Part shown: one piece after another, positions 16,738 through 25,211 of the stretch
Layout of the letters: every line of letters starts with the position of its first letter
Position numbering within the stretch: position 1 is the stretch's first letter
From: an uncultured Ardenticatenia bacterium
GTDB taxonomy: Bacteria > Chloroflexota > Anaerolineae > 4572-78 > NAK82
Reading direction: 5' to 3'
Length of the DNA stretch: 64,000 nucleotides
Assembly (NCBI GenBank): GCA_937127125.1
Contig: CAKZLO010000010.1
Coordinates: 114,097 to 178,096, forward strand
Notes under the pieces: generated by a model
What the model saw: only the letters and a program-made list of their open reading frames with translations
What the model was told of the DNA's origin: nothing
Databases searched by the model: none
Made by a program: the position numbers and the translations under genes

Positions 16738-16851
16738 TCATCAATGTCTAATATTGGGTGTATCGGCTACGCAATGTTAATGCACCATAACCATGTTCAC
16801 GAAAGCCCCAATCTGTGAGATGGCAAGTTCTATAAAGGAATAAAGGACGAC

Positions 16852-18051
16852 ATGTCAACTAATGTAACAGAGCGCGTGCTAAGAACATTGAATGGGCAGA
16901 CACCTGATCGTATTCCCTTTCTCGTTCGTCTGGATGTATGGTATGCCTGTCACAAACGTGCGGGCAGCATACCACCTGAGTTTCGTGATATGTCACTGGA
17001 GGCCATCCACCATGCATTGGGAGTAGGGCGCCAGCGCTTCGTGGTTCCCTTTCGGTGGCGATTGCGCGGTGTTGATATGACTGTCACGTTTAACGGTGCT
17101 GAGGTTTTCCGCGAACACGAACCGGTTGTTGAGCTGATCTGTGGATCACATGAGTGGGTCAGGGCAGATCAGGCGGGTGAAACGGTCACTCACTATGAGA
17201 CACCAGTGGGTTCACTGAGGACGTGCCACACTCTGTCGCTTTTGGGTGTGCAGAGTGGCACGGAGCCTTATCTGAAGGAGCATTTTATAAAAGAAGATGC
17301 CGACTACCGAGTAGTGGAGTATCTGATCGAACATGCTGAGTATATGCCTGTGTATGAGAGCATCTTGGAGGAACAACGTCGATTAGAAGGTATCGGTTTC
17401 GTTATTCCCTTGTTGCCGCGCATCCCTTTCCAGCAAGCATTGCTTGAATATCTGGGCGAGATGTCGCTATTCTACGCCCTACATGACAGCCCACGCCAGG
17501 TCGAGCGCCTACTTCAACTGCTAGATGAACAACTTGTAAATGTTTTGCATCATATGGAGGAACTCTATGTCCCTTACGTAGAGTTTCCTGATAACTTGCA
17601 TGGCCTGATGACAAATCCTTCGCTGTTCCGGACCCATTGCCTGACAGCATACCAACGCTACTGTGATATCCTACACGCTCAGGGCAAAAAAGTGGGTAGT
17701 CACACCGATGGAGATGTTAAACCTCTGCTGAAGTTGCTGAAAGAGTCTGGTTTGGATGTATGCGAGTCGTTCTCGCCTGCTCCATTGACCAGCTGCACTT
17801 TTGATGAGGCTTGGAATGCTTGGCAAGGCAAACCGATGATCTGGGGCGGTATCCCTTCCCCTTTGTTGGAGGAACGTACTGATGAGCAAGTGTTGTATGA
17901 GTATCTGGAGCACTTGCTCGCCACGGTTGGATGGCAACCAATCGTCCTCTCCGTCGTGGATATGGTGATGGGCCATAATTCTCCGGAACGTATCCGCTCC
18001 ATCGCGAGGCGGTTGGAACACCACATCATTACTACACCCGATATTGCCTAG
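16852..18051 (+). CDS. uroporphyrinogen decarboxylase (URO-D) superfamily protein
   Basis: About 399 residues of the URO-D TIM-barrel superfamily, which covers haem-pathway decarboxylases and corrinoid/CoM methyltransferases. Seen: the start RVLRTLNGQTPDRIPF, the AYQRYCDILHAQGKKVGSHTDGDVKPLLKLLKESGLDVCESFSPAP block (read in parts; the HTDG and E-S-F-S pieces mark the zinc/methyltransferase branch), and WGGIPSPLL near the end. It lacks the usual HemE N-terminal signature, so a methyltransferase or demethylase-like role in corrinoid metabolism is more likely than haem synthesis. It stands alone with its own ATG 16852 after AAAGGA. Substrate unknown. Confidence 0.8.
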   Translation: MSTNVTERVLRTLNGQTPDRIPFLVRLDVWYACHKRAGSIPPEFRDMSLEAIHHALGVGRQRFVVPFRWRLRGVDMTVTFNGAEVFREHEPVVELICGSHEWVRADQAGETVTHYETPVGSLRTCHTLSLLGVQSGTEPYLKEHFIKEDADYRVVEYLIEHAEYMPVYESILEEQRRLEGIGFVIPLLPRIPFQQALLEYLGEMSLFYALHDSPRQVERLLQLLDEQLVNVLHHMEELYVPYVEFPDNLHGLMTNPSLFRTHCLTAYQRYCDILHAQGKKVGSHTDGDVKPLLKLLKESGLDVCESFSPAPLTSCTFDEAWNAWQGKPMIWGGIPSPLLEERTDEQVLYEYLEHLLATVGWQPIVLSVVDMVMGHNSPERIRSIARRLEHHIITTPDIA

Positions 18052-18283
18052 GGTTACCCCGCCCGAATTCCTAGACCAGGGCTCTGAAACTTTTTCAGCA
18101 GAGAGGTAGTGTAATAATGCAGCACTTCCGAATACTTGCATAAACGACTATCTAGCGTTTACAATGCAATGCAATGCGGTTACTGAGAGTGCGTTCATCA
18201 GATGACAGTGTAAGTGGACACTGTATTTTTTCTTGATACGCCAGAGTCTGAGACATTGAGGAAATGAAGGGGAAAGACTGCCT

Positions 18284-18871
18284 GTGAGCAGTTCTGATCC
18301 GGTTGTCAACCAAAAGCAGCCAATTGAGTTCGGGTGGCTCGGTAGGTTGATCGTTCTGGCTTGGCGGCTTGGGCTGGGACGTTGGGTACCACTATGGTCT
18401 CCACTTGCGGGGCAGTTAATGGTTCTAGGACACAGCGCGCGCAAGGGAGGCCGAAACCATTTTATCCCAGCACATTATGCTCTCGTAGATGGCGAAATAT
18501 ATTGCCTGCCCACTTTCGGAGATCGGTGCGGTTGGTATCGTAATGTGCACACCAGTCCGGAGGTGGAAATATGGCTGCCGGACAGCTGGTGGGCAGGTAT
18601 TGCTGAAGAAGTCACCGATTCACGGCTGCGCATACCCTTGTTAAGACAGGTTCTGCTTGGTAGCGGTTTGTTTTGCCAGGCAGCTGGTCTTGAGCCGCAT
18701 ATCATGACCAACGAGGAGTTAGACGCTGCTACACGCCACTTTCGGCTGATCCGCATAGTCCGTACGCGCCCGTGTACCGGAAGAGGAGGGCCTGGCGAGT
18801 TCGGCTGGATCTGGCAGGTGACAACAATGGTCTTGTTGTTAACTCTGTTGTTCCGTCGTAGGAAAGAATGA
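18284..18871 (+). CDS. deazaflavin-dependent nitroreductase-like protein (DUF385/Ddn type)
   Basis: About 195 residues with a split beta-barrel flavin fold. LMVLGHSARKGGRNHFIPAHYALVDGEIYCLPTFGDRCGWYRNVHTSPEVEIWL (seen in consecutive pieces) matches the Ddn family: the strand with GRxR-like turn, then WYRNVxxxPxVEI, which holds the F420 cofactor. Members use F420H2 or bind other flavins; whether this organism makes F420 is not visible here. A C-terminal hydrophobic stretch TTMVLLLTLLFRRRKE suggests a membrane tail. The start is GTG 18284. Confidence 0.8.
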   Translation: MSSSDPVVNQKQPIEFGWLGRLIVLAWRLGLGRWVPLWSPLAGQLMVLGHSARKGGRNHFIPAHYALVDGEIYCLPTFGDRCGWYRNVHTSPEVEIWLPDSWWAGIAEEVTDSRLRIPLLRQVLLGSGLFCQAAGLEPHIMTNEELDAATRHFRLIRIVRTRPCTGRGGPGEFGWIWQVTTMVLLLTLLFRRRKE

Positions 18872-18916
18872 GAACTCTGGACTCTTTGACAGAAACCCTT
18901 GGACTTGGGTGTGGTT

Positions 18917-20479
18917 ATGAGTGAAGAACTGGGGACCTCGTCGGAAAAAGCACGTGATGAAGCAGTGCGAGCACTCAATGGTCGCCTTGGTTTAACACCT
19001 CAACAGATTTCAGCGCTCAAGCTGAGCGACGTGCACTTGGCGACACGTTCCCTGACACTCGCGGTTGATGATTATGCTGCGTTTGGTGAATTTCAGGAAA
19101 AGCCCCAAGCCCTGACGCTGGATGATGAGACACAGCGCGCATTGATTGCATGGCTGGTGGTCAGACCAGATGGTCCTAACGACCATCTCTTCCCGGGACG
19201 CGAGCTGGACGGCCTCGATACCGCTGTGATCGAGCACATCATAGGGGTCATAGTGGCGGAGAGGGGGGCTTTATCGGAGCAAGTACAGCAGGTACCAGCG
19301 AGTAAGACAGAGGAAGTGCCGTCTGGAACAGGGGCACCTCCTGTGTCTGAGCCAACGCAGCAGGAAGCCGTCAGTTTGCGTGAGATCGAAGCGTTACGTG
19401 AGGAGCTGGCCGCTGTCGACGAAGGCTGGTCACCAGTGTCAAAGCCAGAGCCCGTTGGCCCTGCAGCGGCGCGCCCGGGAGTGGAAGGAGCACCAACTTC
19501 TATTCCGGAAGCAATCGTTCGACGACCCGAACCTGGCGCACCGGCACAGCCTTCGCCTCCACCTCCACCACCACGTCCTCCTCGTCCAGCTGTGAGTGCG
19601 CGGTCTCGCCCAGTGCGTCCTTCTGCGCCTAAGCCGCTGCCGGCTCCAACTCCTGGTGTCCCTAAGGCATCTGCTAAGAAAGCAGCGCCGGCGCCCATGC
19701 CGCGACCCATTGAGGAAACCTCGGAAGAAAAGCAGCGACCATTCTCCCCTATCCTCGCAGCCGTTGCAGCTATTGTCGTGATCGCCTGCTGTGCAGTCCC
19801 GATCGGGTTGGTTGCACTGACTGTGGGTGGCGAAGGAGTGAATGAGTTGATAGCGCGAGTTCTTCCTGCTGGCGTGTTTGGTTCAACAGCAACCCCTACG
19901 CCGCTGCCCACTGAGACGCCGACCCCCACGTCCACTGCGACACCTGTGCCGACTGAGACCCCGACACCCACTTCGGTTCCTACGGATACTCCAACACCAA
20001 TTATTGAGCAGCCCCCTACACCCACACCAATCATCATTGTGGTCACTGCCACGCCGACTCCGGAACCTCCACCGAAGCCGCGACCTGCTCCGACGGAGAC
20101 ACCAGTACCGCCTGAGGCATCGGAGGAAACCGGATCGCCGGAAGCTTCATATAAGTATGATGCGCCCAAGCTACTTGAGCCGGAGAACAATGGTAAGATA
20201 GGGGGATCATTGGCCTATCTGAAGTGGGAACCGGTCGGCACATTGGCCGAAGACGAATGGTACGCAGTGCGTCTGATCTATTTGCAGCAGGGGCAACCAG
20301 TATACCAGGGGGATGACATTAAGGAGACGACGTGGCGTGTACCCGAACGATTCTACTACCAGGCTGACGGTCCAGCGTTGTTATACCGTTGGTACGTGTA
20401 CGTGGAAAGAAAGAATCCGGACGGGACAACTACTCAACTGAGCCCTAACAGCGAAGAATTTGTCTTCCGCTGGGAATGA
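18917..20479 (+). CDS. membrane-anchored protein with degenerate tyrosine-recombinase-like N-domain and Thr/Pro-rich linker
   Basis: About 520 residues in four parts. Residues ~10-115 follow the catalytic core of tyrosine recombinases (LGLTPQQISALKLSDVHLATRSLTL, then LTLDDETQRALIAWL and DHLFPG, read in blocks), but the catalytic Arg position reads GLTPQQ instead of GLRxSE and the HxxR and Tyr parts are absent, so it should be inactive. A Pro/Ala-rich basic linker follows, then one membrane helix near residues 277-302 (AAVAAIVVIACCAVPIGL), a TPTPxPTETP repeat stretch, and an outer C-terminal domain of ~100 residues with LLEPENNG and YRWYVYVERKNPDG resembling Fn3-like domains of other Chloroflexota surface proteins. 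TTG 18899 is an alternative start. Confidence 0.75.
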   Translation: MSEELGTSSEKARDEAVRALNGRLGLTPQQISALKLSDVHLATRSLTLAVDDYAAFGEFQEKPQALTLDDETQRALIAWLVVRPDGPNDHLFPGRELDGLDTAVIEHIIGVIVAERGALSEQVQQVPASKTEEVPSGTGAPPVSEPTQQEAVSLREIEALREELAAVDEGWSPVSKPEPVGPAAARPGVEGAPTSIPEAIVRRPEPGAPAQPSPPPPPPRPPRPAVSARSRPVRPSAPKPLPAPTPGVPKASAKKAAPAPMPRPIEETSEEKQRPFSPILAAVAAIVVIACCAVPIGLVALTVGGEGVNELIARVLPAGVFGSTATPTPLPTETPTPTSTATPVPTETPTPTSVPTDTPTPIIEQPPTPTPIIIVVTATPTPEPPPKPRPAPTETPVPPEASEETGSPEASYKYDAPKLLEPENNGKIGGSLAYLKWEPVGTLAEDEWYAVRLIYLQQGQPVYQGDDIKETTWRVPERFYYQADGPALLYRWYVYVERKNPDGTTTQLSPNSEEFVFRWE

Positions 20480-20692
20480 CATCTTAGTCTACCTATCACC
20501 CCCAATTGCTTTTCTCTGATCAAGTTGAGCAACCACGCTTCTGACGCGTGCTGTTGTTTCGCAGGCAGGATGACTTCGTGGCAGATGAATTTCTCTGTTG
20601 TTTGAGAACTGTTGATCCGTGAGTGTTTCAGCACCCGGTGCAACGCTTCGTGTAGGCTCTTTTTATGCAGGCGCACTTTTCCCATCTTGGTC

Positions 20693-21985
20693 TCAGCGCT
20701 GGCGCGCAGCTAGCCAGCCGGGACGTATGAAGCGCCCTAAGATATCACCGTCGCTTCGCGTGGTGGCCTGGTAGACTTCTGCTACCAGGCATTCACCGTT
20801 CGGAGCGCATGCCACGGCTGGCTCTAACTGTTTGCCTGTTCCCTGGTCTATGGCAAATCCAGTGCTGTGTGATGTATCTTGCTCCTCCAGTACGTGATAG
20901 CCATACACGTCTGCTTCCCAACGAGTAGAGCTTGCGTAGCAAGAGACGACCAGGTAACCATACCCTTCACTGTAAGCGACATCTGGATCATAGTGCTCAT
21001 CGAAAAGATGGTCCATGAGCAATGTTCCGCCTGGTTTTCCGATAGCAACCCCGGAACCGTCTATTCGTTGGAGATACAGATCAATGTACTCAGTGGAGGG
21101 CGGCGGCGCCTGCAGGTAACGCACTGGCCAGACCACCAGGTATTCATCCGCTCCGGTGGTCACAACTGGGGGGAGTGCGTGGAGAGCGGCAGTGTGTTCC
21201 CACAAGGGATATTCTGTGCCAAGACTCGAAAGGTCACCAGGCATTGATCTGAAGCGTACGTCTGCGGGGCCGTCGGCTTCGAAGAGATAGGCAAGCAAAT
21301 AACGGTCTTGTATCGCGTTGTAGGCCACATCAGCCATAGCACGCTGTTCGCCGGTTAGTCCGCTCACTTCTATGGCATCTCCTAACCATTTCCCGCTGGA
21401 TGCCACTATTCGCCTCAACCACAAGCTGGCGTCGAAGCGGTCGCTTCGCTCTGTCCAGACCAGCAGATACTCATCGGAACGGACGTTGTAGGCGACCGCT
21501 GGGTGGGTTTCCGCACGTTTTGTGGCAGCAACCGCGATAGCATCGTGCGCTTGCCAGACGGTCTCTCGGTACAGGCGCGTTGCAAATACATCGTAACCTG
21601 TGAGCCCATGCCAACAGGTGAAGACTACCATATATTCGTCCTGCGTCGGGTTGTAGACTGCGCGTGGTTGATAGCAATAGCGCCCTGGATAGCTGGTGAC
21701 CAAGAAGGCATCTGTCATACGCCCGTCGCGACTTACGTGGCGTGCCCAAATGTCACGCGTGGTAGGGTTGCGCCGAGTGGTCCACAATACCAGGAATTCT
21801 TGATGGCGGCTGTTGTAGACCACCCGCGGTTCATTATTCGGGTATGTATCTACCCAAATGGATACAGGTACACTGATCTCACGGAAGCTGATTGGCTGTG
21901 CAGCTAGACACGGAGCGCTCCAGAGGAGTAGAGCTACACCTATATGTGTTACTGCGATGCCCCAAATGGTAGATCGACCAATCAC
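20693..21985 (-). CDS. secreted repeat protein, probable beta-propeller
   Basis: About 430 residues with a signal peptide (residues 1-28, cleavage after CLAA). The mature part repeats a motif of the type P-x-V-x-Y-N-x4-(D/E)-E-Y-L-V-V-W: VVYNSRHQEFLVLW, AVYNPTQDEYMVVF, AVAYNVRSDEYLLVW, VAYNAIQDRYLLAY, VVTTGADEYLVVW and VAYSEGYGYLVVS, spaced about 55 residues. Such repeats usually form propeller blades. No catalytic signature is visible and I do not recognise a named family. It is monocistronic on the minus strand. Confidence 0.7.
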   Translation of the reverse strand: MIGRSTIWGIAVTHIGVALLLWSAPCLAAQPISFREISVPVSIWVDTYPNNEPRVVYNSRHQEFLVLWTTRRNPTTRDIWARHVSRDGRMTDAFLVTSYPGRYCYQPRAVYNPTQDEYMVVFTCWHGLTGYDVFATRLYRETVWQAHDAIAVAATKRAETHPAVAYNVRSDEYLLVWTERSDRFDASLWLRRIVASSGKWLGDAIEVSGLTGEQRAMADVAYNAIQDRYLLAYLFEADGPADVRFRSMPGDLSSLGTEYPLWEHTAALHALPPVVTTGADEYLVVWPVRYLQAPPPSTEYIDLYLQRIDGSGVAIGKPGGTLLMDHLFDEHYDPDVAYSEGYGYLVVSCYASSTRWEADVYGYHVLEEQDTSHSTGFAIDQGTGKQLEPAVACAPNGECLVAEVYQATTRSDGDILGRFIRPGWLAARQR

Positions 21986-22322
21986 CAGATACCCTCTTCA
22001 TAACTGAACTGAGACAAACACCCCGAGGACTGAATCACTCTCTCGTTCTTCATAGTGTTATGAAAAAGTATTCTCAGTATATGACAGCTTGAACCTATGT
22101 TCTGGTTCTGGAAACATCATAGCACGCATCTGAGCAAGGATACAATGCGGTGGAACAGTGTAGTGCACATTTTCCGAAATGTATTGTGCATGGTGGCCTT
22201 GACTGTTGTGGAGAGGCATTTCATCCCGTTCGTTCATGATTAGACATAAAACGAACTGTCTCTGAAAACCACTTGCTCGCTTGAAGATAAAATGCTATAG
22301 TTAGTGTGGTGAGGTGGTTTTG
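21986..22322. other. divergent intergenic region, no feature identified
   Basis: 337 bp between the secreted repeat protein (minus) and murE (plus). It must carry promoters for both, but I find no pair of hexamers convincing enough to name; TTGCTC-N17-TATAGT at 22273-22301 before murE is the best and is poor in the -35. No repeats or small genes are evident. Confidence 0.4.
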
Positions 22323-23879
22323 ATGGAGCTTCTGCGTCTCCTGGACTCGCTGCCTTCATACCAGATCCAGTGGGGTGACCCAAGTGCCAACGTAACTGCC
22401 TTGGTGTGGGACTCGCGCCGGGCGTGTCCCGGCAGCCTGTTTGTCGCCTATCGTGGCGTGTCGACGGACGGACACGCGTTCATCGGGCAAGCGCTTGGAA
22501 ATGGCGCGCGGTGTGTGATTGGCGAGAGAGACTTCCATGAGGTGTCATCCGGTTTGGGGCAAAGCTGGGACCACGAAATGGTCTATGTGCGTGTGCCTGA
22601 CGGGCGAGAAGCGTTAGCGTGGCTCAGTGCTGCATGGCACGGTTTCCCAGCACGTCGAATGGTCACAGTGGGTGTAACGGGAACGGATGGCAAGACCACT
22701 ACCGTTAACTTGCTCTATCATATTCTTCGTGCGGATGGACGCCGGGCGGGGATGGTCAACACAGTTGGTGCTGTTTTTGGGGATAGGGTGATTGACACAG
22801 GTCTCCATACGACCACTCCGGATGCATATAGCTTGCAGGAGTTGCTAGCTAACATGGCATCCGACGATGTAAAAGTCTGTGTCCTAGAAGCCACCTCACA
22901 TGGGCTTGCACAACATCGCGTGACCGCCTGTGACTTCGATGTGGCTGTCGTGACGAATATAACCCACGAGCATCTGGACTTGCATGGTACATTGGAGGCT
23001 TACAGAGCTGCCAAGGCGAGATTGTTTGCAGCGCTGAGCACAGCTGTTCGCAAACCGGGCGTGCCCAAAGTTGCTATCCTGAATAGGGATGACAGCTCGT
23101 ATGAGTACTTGCGTGTGCACCCAGCTGATGTGACACTTACTTATGGGGTGCACGAGTGCGCAGATGTAAGAGCAAAACAGATGCACTGTACCTCAGAGGG
23201 GATCCGGATGCTTATTGAGTCTCCCTATGGGGTTTTTCCTGTACAGAGTCCTCTGGTCGGTAGCTTTAATATGTTCAACATGTTGGCTGCTGCAGCTGCA
23301 GGGCTGGCGCTGGGAGTATCACCTGAGGCAGTGCAACAAGCTTTCAGTGAGTTCCGGGGTGTGGCAGGGCGCATGGAACGCGTGGAGCAGGGCCAGCCTT
23401 TTGTTGCAATGATTGACTTCGCTCACACACCTAACTCGTTGTGCCAAGCTCTGGGAGCGGCACGCGGGATCGCTGCTCCTGGAGGACGTGTCATCGTGGT
23501 GTTTGGATGTGCCGGTATGCGCGATGTGGAAAAGCGCGGATTAATGGGACGTGTTGCGGCTGAGATGGCCGATTATGCCATCCTGACGGCGGAGGATCCA
23601 CGTACCGAACCACTCGACTCCATTCTGGAGGCCATCGCTGATGGGTGCCGTCAGGGAGGAGGTGTTGAGGGCAAGACGTTTGAACGGGTGCGCGACCGAG
23701 GAGCAGCTATAGCACGTGGAGTTGCACTAGCGAGGCCTGGCGATGTGCTCTTGGTGTGTGGCAAAGGACACGAACGTAGCATGTGTTTCGGCGACATAGA
23801 ATATGAATGGGATGATCGTGCTGCCCTGGTACTGGCCCTAAATGGGAAGGTTATGAATACCTTGCCCACTGCGCTTTGA
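22323..23879 (+). CDS. murE: UDP-MurNAc-tripeptide synthetase (MurE type)
   Basis: Mur ligase of about 518 residues that adds the third amino acid (diamino acid) to UDP-MurNAc-L-Ala-D-Glu in peptidoglycan synthesis. It has the N-domain SRRACPGSLFVAYRG, P-loop GVTGTDGKTTT, TTTPDA and EATSHGL in the substrate region, TNITHEHLDLHGT, then NDR-type C-domain blocks FGCAGMRDVEKRGLMG and CGKGHE. The specificity motif that reads DNPR in DAP-adding enzymes is EDPRTE here. GAGGTGG at 22311-22317 supports ATG 22323 over GTG 22314. The lone position, away from other mur genes, is unusual. Confidence 0.88.
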   Translation: MELLRLLDSLPSYQIQWGDPSANVTALVWDSRRACPGSLFVAYRGVSTDGHAFIGQALGNGARCVIGERDFHEVSSGLGQSWDHEMVYVRVPDGREALAWLSAAWHGFPARRMVTVGVTGTDGKTTTVNLLYHILRADGRRAGMVNTVGAVFGDRVIDTGLHTTTPDAYSLQELLANMASDDVKVCVLEATSHGLAQHRVTACDFDVAVVTNITHEHLDLHGTLEAYRAAKARLFAALSTAVRKPGVPKVAILNRDDSSYEYLRVHPADVTLTYGVHECADVRAKQMHCTSEGIRMLIESPYGVFPVQSPLVGSFNMFNMLAAAAAGLALGVSPEAVQQAFSEFRGVAGRMERVEQGQPFVAMIDFAHTPNSLCQALGAARGIAAPGGRVIVVFGCAGMRDVEKRGLMGRVAAEMADYAILTAEDPRTEPLDSILEAIADGCRQGGGVEGKTFERVRDRGAAIARGVALARPGDVLLVCGKGHERSMCFGDIEYEWDDRAALVLALNGKVMNTLPTAL

Positions 23880-23968
23880 AGGGTTGTTCGTTTGTGAATG
23901 GAAAAAGGTGACGTCGCTGGGGAAATTGTCAGATCTTTGGGAGGGAGGTCGTTCGTCGTTCGAACATC

Positions 23969-23997
23969 TTGAGCAAAATCAAATAAAGGTGTAAAAT
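23969..23997 (+). promoter_or_regulatory. promoter of spoVS
   Basis: TTGAGC (23969-23974), 17-bp spacer, TAAAAT (23992-23997), about 50 bp before the spoVS start. Confidence 0.5.
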
Positions 23998-24048
23998 TTA
24001 GTATTAAGAAAGGCACTGAGCGATGCACCAATTCAAGGAGGCTCACCC

Positions 24049-24309
24049 ATGGACGTCATCAAGGTATCAGCCAAGTCCCGTTCAACAGCGGTAGCTGGCG
24101 CGATTGCAGGCGTCATCCGAGGGACCGGTCGCGCCGAAGTGCAAGCCATTGGTGCCGGAGCAGTAAATCAGGCGATCAAGGCAATCGCGATTGCCAGAGG
24201 ATATCTGGCCCTTGAAGGCCTGGATGTTATCTGTATCCCTTCCTTTGCCGAGGTAGATATTGAAGGACAGGAGCGGACAGCCCTCAAGATTGTAGTTGAA
24301 CCGCGCTGA
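24049..24309 (+). CDS. spoVS: stage V sporulation protein S (SpoVS) family protein
   Basis: 86 residues, full length for SpoVS. VIKVSAKSRSTAVAGAIAG, the VQAIGAGAVNQAIKAIAIARGYL stretch (read in parts) and a basic, highly conserved core give the Alba-like nucleic-acid-binding fold. SpoVS is needed at a late sporulation stage in Bacillus but is widespread in non-sporulating bacteria, including Thermus and Chloroflexota, where its role is unclear. A strong AAGGAGG ribosome site and its own promoter precede it. It converges on ricT, 41 bp away. Confidence 0.96.
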   Translation: MDVIKVSAKSRSTAVAGAIAGVIRGTGRAEVQAIGAGAVNQAIKAIAIARGYLALEGLDVICIPSFAEVDIEGQERTALKIVVEPR

Positions 24310-24350
24310 ACTTTTATCTTAATTGTCAAATGCCTGATATGGGCACCTGC

Positions 24351-25196
24351 TCAGTTCGAGGATCTGCCGCCCGAACGGGTGGGGCGCTTTTGCTCAGCGA
24401 GGGGTGTTACCTCGTTGGCTTTGACCTCTACCATGAGCTCATTTTGCAATTCCACCGTCAGCGTTTCGGTCAGGACATTCAAGCTAACGATGGTGCCTTT
24501 TCCGTGAGGGGTGCTCACCACGGAACCAACTTTCGGCATAGATTGCTTGATCTCAGCATAAAGCTCGTTCTCGAACTTCAGGCAGCAGAGCAAGCGGCCA
24601 CACACCCCCGATATTTCAGTAGGTGTTAGGGGTAGGTCTTGTTGTTTTGCCATTTTGATGGAAACAGGATGAAATTCGGTGAGCCACGAGGCGCAGCACA
24701 ACTCCCTTCCACAGACTGCGTAGCCACCAAGCAATTTCGCCTCATCACGAGCACCCACTTGTTTCATTTCTATGTGTGTCTTAAGTGATTTCGCCAGCTG
24801 ACGCACAAGCTCACGAAAATCCACCCGTTCTTCTGCCACAAAGGAGATCACTAGCCGCTCACCATTGAAGCTATACTCTGCCTTTATTGCCTTCATTGGG
24901 AGTCCCAGCTCGGCGATTTTTTCCCGGCATTTGGCCAGCGCAGCAGCCTCCTTGTTGTGAAATTCTTCTGCAATAACCAGATCGATAGGAGTGGCGCGTC
25001 GGATAATCGGCTTCAGCTTCCCTTTGATCTCATCATCGCTGATCATCGTGGGGGCCATCACGACCCAGCCGAGCTCCTCACCTTGGACGGTTTCCACGAT
25101 AACCGGATCACCAACTTTCAGGTCGTTTACCGCGCCAGGGCTAAAGTAATACATCTTGGTACAAGGCTTGAAGCGGACTCCTACAACCTCGGCCAT
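24351..25196 (-). CDS. ricT: PSP1 domain protein, RicT-like
   Basis: About 281 residues with a PSP1 C-terminal half (YaaT/RicT). FKPCTKMYYFSPG opens the N-domain; the cysteine blocks GYAVCGRELCCASWL and GVCGRLLCCLKFE supply the ligands that, in Bacillus RicT, help hold Fe-S clusters in the RicAFT (Y-complex) that aids RNase Y in mRNA processing. A Lys/Arg/Ser tail ends the protein. It is last in the minus-strand operon vanW-holB-ricT; holB and yaaT/ricT are neighbours in Bacillus too, so the pairing is conserved. Confidence 0.92.
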   Translation of the reverse strand: MAEVVGVRFKPCTKMYYFSPGAVNDLKVGDPVIVETVQGEELGWVVMAPTMISDDEIKGKLKPIIRRATPIDLVIAEEFHNKEAAALAKCREKIAELGLPMKAIKAEYSFNGERLVISFVAEERVDFRELVRQLAKSLKTHIEMKQVGARDEAKLLGGYAVCGRELCCASWLTEFHPVSIKMAKQQDLPLTPTEISGVCGRLLCCLKFENELYAEIKQSMPKVGSVVSTPHGKGTIVSLNVLTETLTVELQNELMVEVKANEVTPLAEQKRPTRSGGRSSN

Positions 25197-25211
25197 TTAA
25201 TCGCTAGCTCT

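Noticed and set aside
18163-18177. three tandem AATGC units
   Set aside because: Too short to be a meaningful tandem repeat.
18917-19260. active phage integrase
   Set aside because: The catalytic Arg, His and Tyr are missing, and the domain is tethered to a membrane helix; no flanking phage genes.
19093-20190. 365-codon minus-strand frame rich in Gly and Val
   Set aside because: It is the antisense of the Thr/Pro repeat gene; low complexity on one strand produces a false frame on the other.
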